Positions 1-5,539 of a stretch of DNA of 9,738 bases are shown here, piece after piece; within the stretch, counting starts at the first letter, position 1; the number at the start of each line of letters is the position of its first letter. A program made the position numbers and the translations under genes. Origin of the DNA: Parachlamydiales bacterium (GTDB lineage Bacteria > Chlamydiota > Chlamydiia > Chlamydiales > SM23-39); assembly GCA_003151315.1 (NCBI GenBank), contig PLXF01000086.1:3374-13111 (forward strand), given 5' to 3'. Below the pieces are notes generated by a model that saw only the letters and a list, made by a program, of their open reading frames with translations, was not told the origin of the DNA and made no database searches.

Positions 1-158
1 AGCCAGTATTTGAGCTCATTCCAACTGTAGTCAACGAATTCAGCGTGAAGTCTAAAACGGGTTATACCGTCCGGTTTATGATGAGTCCCAATGATTTAGT
101 GGAAGAGGTTCTACTCGTGCAGCCTTTCGGCGCTTTCACAGCCAAGCCTAAGCAATAA
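1..158 (+). CDS. 3' end of an unidentified gene (partial)
   Basis: An open frame enters from the left edge (first full codon at 3) and runs 51 codons to TAA at 156-158. The peptide contains FELIPTVVNEFSVKS, then TGYTVRFMMSPNDLVEEVLL, and ends VQPFGAFTAKPKQ. Alternating hydrophobic and polar residues suggest beta-strands, like a C-terminal beta-sandwich or an accessory domain of a secreted hydrolase, but no family can be named from so short a tail. Codon use resembles that of its neighbours. A hairpin follows the stop within a few bases, which supports a real gene end. It is convergent with the porin gene. Confidence 0.65.
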   Translation, partial: PVFELIPTVVNEFSVKSKTGYTVRFMMSPNDLVEEVLLVQPFGAFTAKPKQ

Positions 159-160
159 AA

Positions 161-190
161 AATGCCCAGGCTATTTCTGGTCTGGGCATT
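161..190. terminator. Intrinsic terminator hairpin after the partial gene
   Basis: AATGCCCAG (161-169) pairs perfectly with CTGGGCATT (182-190) around a 12-base loop, and CTTTAA follows. Upstream A residues extend the stem imperfectly. It starts two bases after the stop codon at 156-158. With A-rich sequence on the left and T-rich on the right it could also stop transcription of the convergent porin gene. Confidence 0.75.
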
Positions 191-191
191 C

Positions 192-248
192 TTTAACTCG
201 ACTTTGCGTGCGCCAAGCGAAGCTTGGCGCACGCAAAGTCGAGTTTAA
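192..248. repeat. 47-bp perfect palindromic element flanked by TTTAA direct repeats
   Basis: The arms 195-218 and 222-245 are perfect 24-base reverse complements separated by GAA. Counting from CTCGAC (197) to GTCGAG (243), the 47-bp palindrome is flanked by identical TTTAA at 192-196 and 244-248, as expected for a 5-bp target duplication. The outermost 11 bases, CTCGACTTTGC, are identical to the left end of the larger element at 2936. It lies between two convergent genes, just past the porin stop (250-252). A second, very strong terminator is the alternative reading, but it has no T-run directly after the stem. Confidence 0.7.
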
Positions 249-249
249 C

Positions 250-1317
250 TTAAAAATCGCCTGTGAATCTAACGGTCACCCCATGAAGCGCAAGATTGCT
301 GGTATTAGTCCAGGTCTCTTTTGTTGCAGAAGGGGCTCCTGCGGTCGAGTGGTAGATTTCTTGTAAATCTGTGTAGATAGTCAATTCGTATCCTGCAAAT
401 ACCTCAAGCCGCATATTGTCGTAGTTTTTCTGCCAGGAGGGCCCTAGCATAGCTTGCGCAACATAAGAGGCTCTAATGTTTTCTAGCTTAGCATCACGAA
501 TAGGGATATTGGGATTGTCGGAAGGGGTCGGTTGATAGGTTGTCGTCTGCTTTGCGTGGTTGTGGTAGCTGCCCATAAGAATCCCTATGATTCCCTTGGC
601 TGTAATATACATATGCCCTGTCCAAAACCAATCGATGACCGTTCCCGTTTTTAATCCGCCGCCAGCAAAGGTCCAGGTGTTGTGAAGACGAGTAACATTG
701 GAGAATGCATCATTGTAGTGAATATACCAATCTTGCTTCATCCACGCTGTCGCAGGTCCTCCGGTAAAATAGAGGCGAAGATGCGGATTGGGATAGAAAA
801 CGCGAGATATCAACATATCAGCCACATTATAATTGAAGTGGAGGCTGCTAGTAGCTCTAGTTAGTGGGTTGGAGGCAGTGGGAAAAATTTGCGGCCAGGT
901 GCCCGTGAGATATTGACCCGCTTCTGTAGGTGCTTTAGCGCGGTCAGATCCTCTGTTCGTTAATCGGGTATAAGACCATTTAACCTCCCAATTTTTGGGA
1001 GCCCGAAAAAAAGAGAGGCTAAGCCTCATTCCAGGGTCGAATCCATATCCCGCTGTTTGAAAATTTCCCATTGCATAGCTATTAGAAGGTCCCCAAGCGG
1101 GTTGATCCATTTTCAAGGCATAATCTAGTCCCCCCTCCTCCACTGTCCAGTAGAGAAATTCTAGATGAGCAGAAAAAACTTGAGCATCTTTTCGAAAAAG
1201 ATCGGCATCGAAAGGGGGAGCTTCTGGAGGAGGTGATTCCTTGGGATGTTTTGAAAAACCTACCAGTGGCAATCCAAATGTCAATAAAGTGAGAGCAATA
1301 TAGGGTGTCCATTTCAT
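250..1317 (-). CDS. MOMP-like outer-membrane beta-barrel porin (Legionella_OMP/Lpg1974 type)
   Basis: This is a 355-residue protein. Residues 1-22 form a signal peptide (hydrophobic core IALTLLTFGLPLVGF). A short Pro-rich linker (KESPPPEAPP) follows, then the family-like start AHLEFLYWTVEEGGLDYALK. The rest is rich in aromatic residues and short amphipathic strands (FNYNVADMLISRVFYPNPHLRL region), and it ends VRFTGDF; the terminal Phe is the usual signal for barrel assembly by BamA. The architecture fits a pore-forming outer-membrane protein of the MOMP-like family that is expanded in environmental chlamydiae and Legionella. Expected roles are solute uptake and envelope stability. GAGG lies nine bases before the ATG. 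The family call rests on overall pattern, so the exact subfamily is uncertain. Confidence 0.8.
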   Translation of the reverse strand: MKWTPYIALTLLTFGLPLVGFSKHPKESPPPEAPPFDADLFRKDAQVFSAHLEFLYWTVEEGGLDYALKMDQPAWGPSNSYAMGNFQTAGYGFDPGMRLSLSFFRAPKNWEVKWSYTRLTNRGSDRAKAPTEAGQYLTGTWPQIFPTASNPLTRATSSLHFNYNVADMLISRVFYPNPHLRLYFTGGPATAWMKQDWYIHYNDAFSNVTRLHNTWTFAGGGLKTGTVIDWFWTGHMYITAKGIIGILMGSYHNHAKQTTTYQPTPSDNPNIPIRDAKLENIRASYVAQAMLGPSWQKNYDNMRLEVFAGYELTIYTDLQEIYHSTAGAPSATKETWTNTSNLALHGVTVRFTGDF

Positions 1318-1343
1318 AAGGCGGTACCTCGAAGTTTTTTCTA

Positions 1344-1372
1344 CGTTAAAGAATTGAGCTCAGAGAATTCAA
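1344..1372 (-). promoter_or_regulatory. Possible promoter of the porin gene
   Basis: On the - strand TTGAAT (1372-1367) is followed after 17 bases by TTAACG (1349-1344), about 27 bases before the start codon. The -35 is good and the -10 is poor. It is the best candidate in this 120-base divergent gap. Confidence 0.35.
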
Positions 1373-1380
1373 TAAAAATT

Positions 1381-1409
1381 TTCACAGGAAATCCTAAGAG
1401 TGGTATTGT
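1381..1409 (+). promoter_or_regulatory. Promoter of the small exported protein
   Basis: TTCACA (1381-1386), a 17-base spacer, then TATTGT (1404-1409) preceded by TGG, which gives an extended -10 (TGnTATTGT). The predicted transcript starts near 1416, about 30 bases before the start codon. Confidence 0.5.
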
Positions 1410-1444
1410 ATAGTGGTATCTTTTGATCAATTAGAGGAGTGAGA

Positions 1445-1759
1445 GTGAAAAATTGCCTATTTTTAATTTTAGCAAGTCTGTTTTTTGTAAATGGTACTTT
1501 TGCGGCGTTGCCGCCGTTAGCTCAGAGTTCTCGGGAAATTGAGGCTATTCTTTCTGATGATCGTTTACAAGAAAGTTTAGGAAGTCCTGAATCTATTCAG
1601 AATATTCTGCGAATAAAAGGGGGATATGCCATCGTAACCCAGAATTGTTTTCTGCGGATTGATGTGGAATATATGCCGCAAAGCTACCCAGGACCCATGG
1701 CTTTTCAATTGCACTTCCATTCTCCCGTCGATTTTACTCAAGAGAAGGGACAAAATTAA
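1445..1759 (+). CDS. Small exported protein of unknown function
   Basis: The protein has 104 residues from GTG 1445. I prefer this start because AGGAG (1435-1439) lies five bases upstream; an in-frame GTG at 1439 would overlap that site. The N-terminus is a clear signal peptide (VKNCLFLILASLFFVNGTFA, then ALPP), so the mature protein of about 84 residues is exported to the periplasm or beyond. The mature part has a helical stretch (SREIEAILSDDRLQESLGS) followed by beta-rich sequence (GGYAIVTQNCFLRIDVEYM and MAFQLHFHSPVDF). One mature Cys is present, so no internal disulphide is likely. I do not recognise the family. If the msrB frameshift is corrected, the two genes overlap tail to tail by 26 bases. 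Confidence 0.75.
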   Translation: MKNCLFLILASLFFVNGTFAALPPLAQSSREIEAILSDDRLQESLGSPESIQNILRIKGGYAIVTQNCFLRIDVEYMPQSYPGPMAFQLHFHSPVDFTQEKGQN

Positions 1760-2115
1760 GAGCTGCAGAATTGAGGCAGTACCGAAGCCCCCCCAGGTGG
1801 GGGGCCGTCTGTAAATACATGACCTAAATGGGAGCCACATTCGCTACACAGCACTTCGGTCCTTGAGCAAGAGAGGCTGTTGTCGGTTCGTGTTTCAACA
1901 GAGGTGTTTTTCACCGGCTTTGTAAAGCTAGGCCATCCCGTTCCTGAGTCGAATTTATCCTGGAAATGAAAAAGGGGTTGATTGCAGGCAATGCATACAT
2001 AAATACCCTTTTCATGATGGTTCCAATATTTCCCTGTAAAAGGGCGTTCAGTTCCTCCGCAGCGGCATACATCATAGCTTTCTGGCGAAAGCTTTTTTTT
2101 CCATTCATCGCTCAT
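1756..2115 (-). CDS. msrB: Methionine-R-sulfoxide reductase MsrB, frameshifted near its C-terminus
   Basis: MsrB reduces free or protein-bound methionine-R-sulfoxide, normally with thioredoxin. The family pattern is clear: GGTERPFTGKYW (20-31), zinc pairs C41/C44 and C90/C93, GTGWPSF (58-64), RTEVLC (85-90), HLGHVF (96-101) and DGPPP (103-107). After DGPPP the expected GLRYC(I/L)NSA segment with the catalytic Cys is missing, and the frame ends GGASVLPQFCSS. One base earlier in phase the DNA encodes GLRYCLNSAALNFVPSLE and stops at 1734-1736. The shift falls in a run of seven G (+ strand C7, 1788-1794); one G fewer restores the frame and about 127 residues. It may be a pseudogene, a slippage-switched gene or a base-calling error. 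The start directly follows the marC stop (TAAATG), so translation is probably coupled. Confidence 0.9.
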   Translation of the reverse strand: MSDEWKKKLSPESYDVCRCGGTERPFTGKYWNHHEKGIYVCIACNQPLFHFQDKFDSGTGWPSFTKPVKNTSVETRTDNSLSCSRTEVLCSECGSHLGHVFTDGPPPGGASVLPQFCSS

Positions 2116-2742
2116 TTAAGATAATCCAGGAAATAAAACGAGACAGCCGTTGGCGATTTCTTGGATGGCGATAGCGGCAAGGATTAGCCCCCCTATCCGA
2201 TTAAAAATATTGATGCCCGATTGACCGAATATTTTTTCCAAATTACTGGCGAAATAGAGGAGAATTCCCATGCACAAAGCGACGAGGATTCCGGAAAAAC
2301 TAATAAATAGCTGATTGAGCAAGCCGGGATGTTGGTTGACGCTGACAATGACGGTGCTGATTGCTCCCGGACCTGCAATAATAGGGATAGCCAAAGGGAC
2401 CACAGCTCCTGAGAGAGATCTTTTCTCCTTTAATTCTTCGGGTGTTTGTTTCATGGAGCTCTCTTCGGCATATAACATGGAAAAGGCGAGTGAGAGGAGA
2501 ACGAGTCCACCCGCAACCTTGAAGGCAGGAAGTTTGATCCCGAGAACCTGTAATGCAGGCATTCCAATCCAAGTTGTGGTGAGTAAAATAACCCCGACAG
2601 CAAAAGCGGCAATGATTCCTGTGCGCCTTTTTTCGTGGAGAGATTGATTTCGTGTAATTCGCAATACCGCAGGAAGAGCAGAAAGGGGATTGGAGATCAC
2701 AAGAAGAGCGATAAATGTATTGATAAAATCGGTAAAATTCAT
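2116..2742 (-). CDS. marC: MarC-family (UPF0056) inner-membrane protein
   Basis: The protein has 208 residues from ATG 2742. Six hydrophobic segments are visible in the usual MarC order: FINTFIALLVISNPLSALPA with the family's early NP motif, then IIAAFAVGVILLTTTWIG, AGGLVLLSLAFSMLY, VVPLAIPIIAGPGAISTVIV with its PLAxPxxxGPGAIS signature, LFISFSGILVALCMGILLYF, and RIGGLILAAIAIQEIANG. The role of the family is poorly defined: a multi-pass cytoplasmic-membrane protein, once linked to antibiotic resistance in E. coli and later not supported. An upstream in-frame TTG at 2790 would add 16 residues, but it lies upstream of the transcript start predicted from the promoter at 2771-2799, so I reject it. 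It is the first gene of a marC-msrB pair with no gap. Confidence 0.9.
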   Translation of the reverse strand: MNFTDFINTFIALLVISNPLSALPAVLRITRNQSLHEKRRTGIIAAFAVGVILLTTTWIGMPALQVLGIKLPAFKVAGGLVLLSLAFSMLYAEESSMKQTPEELKEKRSLSGAVVPLAIPIIAGPGAISTVIVSVNQHPGLLNQLFISFSGILVALCMGILLYFASNLEKIFGQSGINIFNRIGGLILAAIAIQEIANGCLVLFPGLS

Positions 2743-2770
2743 AGGAAGCTCGCAGTGGACTATATTATCT

Positions 2771-2799
2771 ACTATAACTGCCCCTTCCAAAAATTACAA
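2771..2799 (-). promoter_or_regulatory. Promoter of marC-msrB
   Basis: On the - strand TTGTAA (2799-2794), a 17-base spacer, then TATAGT (2776-2771). The predicted transcript start near 2764 leaves a leader of about 22 bases before ATG 2742 and excludes the longer TTG start. Confidence 0.6.
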
Positions 2800-2935
2800 T
2801 GACCCGCTACCATTTGGTTTATACACAAGTTAGTTCAAGAATTGGTTTTTTGAGGCCCTATTCGCCCAGAATTTCATCAGGCGTAGCCGGCGCAAAAATG
2901 GCCAGAAGTCGACGATCGAAAAGGGCGACTGTAAT
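2800..2935 (-). other. Gene-free stretch with a possible degraded reading-frame tail
   Basis: No intact gene is present. On the - strand a frame reads VALFDRRLLAIFAPATPDEI and then LGE, stopping at TAG (2864-2862). It looks protein-like but has no start of its own and is cut by the inverted-repeat element at 2936. It may be the remnant of a gene or repeat, or chance. On the + strand AAAAGGG at 2920-2926 would have lain about ten bases before the transaldolase ATG before the element inserted, and so could be that gene's ancestral ribosome-binding site. Confidence 0.25.
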
Positions 2936-3250
2936 CTCGACTTTGCAACTTTTTTGGCCCGACTGCCTTGGCCTTTTGCCTTCGGACGTTTGGCCTTTGG
3001 CCAAACTAGTCGATTTATTTAATCCTTTCGTAATTATTCAGATACCCCTAGATTAAACGGAAGTTGTTGAATCACAGAGAGCAGAGAGGCCGTGAAACGC
3101 GGCTAAATCTGTGTCCTCTGAGATCTCTGCGGTTCAGCAACTTCCGTTTAATCTAGGGGTGTCTGAATAGTTACACCCTTTCCTGGTTAAATAAACGCCT
3201 CAGAGGACAAAAGGCCAAGGCAGTCGGGCTAAAAAAGTTGCAACGTCGAG
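2936..3250. mobile_element. 315-bp miniature inverted-repeat element (MITE-like) with GTAAT target duplications
   Basis: The outer arms 2936-2977 and 3209-3250 are 42-base inverted repeats with 40 identities, starting CTCGAC and ending GTCGAG. GTAAT occurs directly outside each end (2931-2935 and 3251-3255), as for a 5-bp target duplication. A second pair of arms, 3032-3071 and 3133-3172, matches at 37 of 40, so most of the element folds into one long hairpin. The intervening arm segments are also related, except for an extra piece near 2987-3010 that holds its own GTTTGGCC/GGCCAAAC hairpin. The centre has CAGAGA-type repeats. No transposase is encoded, so it would be non-autonomous. It ends five bases before the transaldolase start codon. 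Confidence 0.8.
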
Positions 3251-3251
3251 G
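3248..3251 (+). promoter_or_regulatory. Ribosome-binding site made at the mobile-element junction
   Basis: GAGG four bases before ATG 3256. GAG is the last three bases of the inverted-repeat element and the final G is the first base of the duplicated GTAAT. The site decides the start: the TTG at 3238 lies inside the repeat and has no such site. Confidence 0.6.
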
Positions 3252-3255
3252 TAAT

Positions 3256-3903
3256 ATGGAAATTTGGTTAGATACAGTCAATTTAGAAACTATTGTAAAA
3301 GCTGAGGAGATGGGAATACTTCACGGTGTTACCACGAACCCTTCTCTCTTGGCCAAATCGGGTCAGCCCTTTAAAAAGGTACTAGAAAATCTACTTCTAG
3401 CGCAAAAAGGGGCTGTAACTTTTCAGGTGACGCCTCATGAGCCTGAATTAATGATCAGGCAGGCGCAAGAGATCTACGATAGCTCCAATCGGATCATGAT
3501 TAAGGTCCCAGTCACCGCGCAGGGCTTGAAAGTGATAACAAGCTTGGTACGCCTTAATATTCCTGTCATGGCAACGGCGGTCTTCGATCCGAATCAAGTC
3601 CTTTTTGCCGCTAAAGCGGGAGCGACTTACATAGCGCCTTACTATTCCCGCATCTGCGAGGCCGATGTATATGGGATCGACGCGGTGAAATCGATGCTCC
3701 ATCTCCTTTCCCGCCACAGTTTGCCCTCAAAGCTTATTGCAGCCTCTTTGCGCACCCCAGAACAGGTAAAAGAGTGTGCGGAGATGGGATGCCATGCCGT
3801 AACTCTTAATGAAAGTGTATTTGCGAAATGCATGGAAGACCACCCCTCCACGAAGGAAGCGGTGGCCCGGTTTACTAAAGATTGGAAATCATATATCAGC
3901 TAA
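3256..3903 (+). CDS. fsa: Small transaldolase / fructose-6-phosphate aldolase-like protein
   Basis: The protein has 215 residues and the length and motifs of the compact FSA/TalC-type transaldolase family, a TIM-barrel class I aldolase. MEIWLD places Asp at 6, TTNPSL places Asn at 28, IMIKVPVT supplies the Schiff-base Lys at 83, YIAPYYSRI (124-132) covers the active-site Tyr region, and ASLRTPEQV corresponds to the phosphate-binding segment. Members either transfer dihydroxyacetone units between sugar phosphates (pentose phosphate pathway) or cleave fructose 6-phosphate; sequence alone does not separate these here. The start is ATG 3256 because MEIWLD is the family's normal N-terminus. Its 3' end overlaps the convergent pseudouridine synthase gene by 15 bases. 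The upstream region has been replaced by a mobile element, so its present promoter is unclear. Confidence 0.88.
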   Translation: MEIWLDTVNLETIVKAEEMGILHGVTTNPSLLAKSGQPFKKVLENLLLAQKGAVTFQVTPHEPELMIRQAQEIYDSSNRIMIKVPVTAQGLKVITSLVRLNIPVMATAVFDPNQVLFAAKAGATYIAPYYSRICEADVYGIDAVKSMLHLLSRHSLPSKLIAASLRTPEQVKECAEMGCHAVTLNESVFAKCMEDHPSTKEAVARFTKDWKSYIS

Positions 3904-4740
3904 TTGTCCGCCGAGCACCTGGAAAACAGGGGGAAGGGGAGCGGATAAAGTGATTGTTTTCTTTGTAAAAGGATGGACTAGGGTCAGGCAACGCGCGTGG
4001 AGGCAAAGGCGATCCATCGGATTTTCTGTAGAACCGTAACGTCGATCTCCCACAACCGGATGACCTGCCATTTGGCAATGGACCCGAATCTGGTGTTTGC
4101 GTCCTGTTTCGAGGGTTAGCCGCAAATAAGAGTATTTAGCTGATCTACGCATGACTTCAAAGTGGGTGATCGAGACTTTACCGTCAGGTGACTCGACTAC
4201 ATCTAAATTGGGCAGCTCGGTTAAATTGCACTGCCACGTCCCTCTATTCTGACTGAGACGCCCCTCAACAATTGTTAGGTATTCTCGCTTCAAATCATGA
4301 CTTTCAAATAGGCCGTTGAGCAAAATTGCCGATTCCTTGCCTCGCGCAAACAGAAGAGCGCCCGATGTGTCTCGGTCGATTCGGTGTACAGCAAATATTT
4401 GATCCGTTCCAAAGTGGAGGCGGAGCATTCCTAGTGCGTGCCGTTTTGTCTCCCCCTCATCTAAAGGGACGCTTAATAGACCTACAGGCTTGTCTATAGC
4501 TACGAGATAACGGTCCTCGTAAATAATTTTTAGTCCTGGCGTTGTCTGGGGGCGGAATTGGTCGACGGAAGCGAGCGTTTGCCCCTCTTCGACGACCTCA
4601 TTTTCGTGCTTTATCTTTTTCCCATCTAGAGAGATACGGCCGCCTGCAAGCCAGTTTTGAAGGGTGCGGCGTGAACTGTCGGGGTATATTTGGCGTAAGG
4701 CCTCAAGGACCTTCATCCGGGAGGGGACTAAAAATTCCAT
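3889..4740 (-). CDS. RluA-family pseudouridine synthase with S4 domain
   Basis: The protein has 283 residues from ATG 4740, which has AGGA four bases upstream; an in-frame extension to 4791 lacks this. Residues about 4-58 form an S4 RNA-binding domain (SRRTLQNWLAGGRISLDGKK). The catalytic domain follows: YLVAIDKPVGLLSVP (78-92), then HRIDRDTSG (119-127) with catalytic Asp122, then LETGRKHQIRVH (210-221). This is the RluA/RluC/RluD family, which isomerises specific uridines in rRNA or tRNA in the cytoplasm. The specific target cannot be read from the sequence; S4 plus catalytic domain is the RluC/RluD plan. It lies 95 bases downstream of the rescue-factor gene on the same strand, and its end overlaps the transaldolase gene. 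Confidence 0.9.
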   Translation of the reverse strand: MEFLVPSRMKVLEALRQIYPDSSRRTLQNWLAGGRISLDGKKIKHENEVVEEGQTLASVDQFRPQTTPGLKIIYEDRYLVAIDKPVGLLSVPLDEGETKRHALGMLRLHFGTDQIFAVHRIDRDTSGALLFARGKESAILLNGLFESHDLKREYLTIVEGRLSQNRGTWQCNLTELPNLDVVESPDGKVSITHFEVMRRSAKYSYLRLTLETGRKHQIRVHCQMAGHPVVGDRRYGSTENPMDRLCLHARCLTLVHPFTKKTITLSAPLPPVFQVLGGQLADI

Positions 4741-4799
4741 ATTATCCTGGTTTTTGCCCAAGATTATACGGGATCTGTGCAGGGTAAGCAATGTAAAAG

Positions 4800-4828
4800 G
4801 TTATACCGCTATATATCGAGCTCGGAAA
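4800..4828 (-). promoter_or_regulatory. Weak candidate promoter for the pseudouridine synthase gene
   Basis: On the - strand TATAAC (4805-4800) is a fair -10, with TTTCCG (4828-4823) 17 bases upstream as a poor -35. The gene could instead be read through from the rescue-factor gene upstream. Confidence 0.3.
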
Positions 4829-4835
4829 TGGCTCG

Positions 4836-5237
4836 CTATTCAAAAGGGGACTTTCGAAGATTTTTTTTGGCAGAGTGGATTTTTTTATTGTCGACCATCT
4901 TTTCTTTTTGCCGGCGAGAGCGGCGCCGCTTTTGCCGACGGATTTTTTCTCCTTCTTGTTGTTTTTTGCTTTTAGCTTCCGAAAGGATCTCCTCCAATTT
5001 GTCGCACAGGTCTTGGCGGGCCCAATAGCGGTTGAGCGCTCGGGAGCGATCTCGTTGGCATTTTACCTCAATTCCCGAAGGGAGGTGCTTGAGATACACG
5101 CAAGAGCTAGTCTTGTTGATTTTTTGCCCCCCTTTTCCCGAGCCTAAAATAAATTTTTCAATAAGGTCTCCCTCTAGAACGCCCAGCCGTTGCATCCGGG
5201 CCTTTAATTCAAGGGTCTTCTCTTTTGACAGCGCCAT
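4836..5237 (-). CDS. GGQ-domain release-factor-like protein (ribosome rescue type)
   Basis: The protein has 133 residues. It contains the catalytic domain of class I release factors without the stop-codon-reading domain: GSGKGGQKINKTSSCVYLKH has GGQ at 36-38 and is followed by PSGIEVKCQRDRSRALNRYW. The C-terminal 45 residues are very basic and helical (KKQQEGEKIRRQKRRRSRRQ). A GGQ domain plus a basic tail is the plan of ArfB/YaeJ and mitochondrial MTRFR-like factors, whose tail enters the empty mRNA channel of a stalled ribosome while GGQ hydrolyses peptidyl-tRNA. The KGGQKINKTSS form looks closer to the MTRFR-like group than to ArfB. Ribosome rescue is inferred from this architecture. The start has AGAGG only two bases upstream, inside a hairpin. 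Confidence 0.85.
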   Translation of the reverse strand: MALSKEKTLELKARMQRLGVLEGDLIEKFILGSGKGGQKINKTSSCVYLKHLPSGIEVKCQRDRSRALNRYWARQDLCDKLEEILSEAKSKKQQEGEKIRRQKRRRSRRQKEKMVDNKKIHSAKKNLRKSPFE

Positions 5238-5265
5238 ATCCTCTATTGAACCATGAAGAGGATAT
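5236..5265 (-). promoter_or_regulatory. Hairpin covering the ribosome-binding site and start of the rescue-factor gene
   Basis: On the - strand ATATCCTCT (5265-5257) is a perfect 9-base complement of AGAGGATAT (5244-5236) across a 12-base loop. The 3' arm holds the AGAGG ribosome-binding site and the first two bases of the start codon at 5237. In the mRNA this would hide both. The loop contains a four-codon frame, ATG GTT CAA TAG. Confidence 0.5.
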
Positions 5266-5311
5266 ACCTACAGTAAGAAACATTTCTTCAATTGAGCGGG
5301 GGGCATTCCGG

Positions 5312-5340
5312 TTGACTTTGACAGGAATTTGTTGTAAAAT
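5312..5340 (+). promoter_or_regulatory. Strong promoter of the RRM protein gene
   Basis: TTGACT (5312-5317), a 17-base spacer, then TAAAAT (5335-5340): near-consensus housekeeping sigma elements with ideal spacing. The predicted start near 5347 gives an unusually long leader of about 190 bases. Confidence 0.7.
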
Positions 5341-5346
5341 CGCGTG

Positions 5347-5539
5347 CCTAAGGAAATGGGTAAGTAGATCTCCTCTTGGGGACTGCCCAATCTTTAGGTA
5401 ACAAGAACTTTTAGCCCTGATTATTTGTCTTGGTCTTTTCAAATTATTCTTTCCCCCATTCTGGGAATGCTTTACCTGAAAACCTGGCCGTAGTACACCG
5501 ATCTTTAGGGTCATTTTTTTCTATTTTTAGGAGATGTAA
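5347..5539 (+). promoter_or_regulatory. Long structured 5' leader of the RRM protein gene
   Basis: There is no gene on the + strand here. A nested stem-loop can form: CCTAAG (5347-5352) with TTTAGG (5393-5398), TGGG (5357-5360) with CCCA (5386-5389), and TCTCC (5369-5373) with GGGGA (5378-5382). TTTAGG recurs at 5504-5509 and at 5526-5531, the last within the ribosome-binding site. ATCTCCT (5368-5374) is the exact complement of AGGAGAT (5529-5535), which contains that site. T-rich tracts lie at 5513-5528. AGGAG is six bases before ATG 5540. Regulation by alternative folding is inference. Confidence 0.45.

Noticed and set aside
1577..1840. 87-codon - strand frame across the msrB frameshift
   Set aside because: It is the third frame; the conserved MsrB C-terminus is in a different one, and the product is unlike MsrB.
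2799..3056. 85-codon + strand frame upstream of the transaldolase gene
   Set aside because: It starts outside and runs through the left arms of the inverted-repeat element, has no ribosome-binding site and looks low in coding quality.
3061..3140. CAGAGA-rich repeats in the element centre as a CRISPR-like or tandem array
   Set aside because: The copies are short, irregular and in inverted relation; they form the inner stem of the hairpin rather than repeat-spacer units.
5209..5514. 101-codon - strand frame antisense to the RRM leader
   Set aside because: It overlaps the start of the well-supported rescue-factor gene and the leader, has no recognisable motif and no ribosome-binding site.
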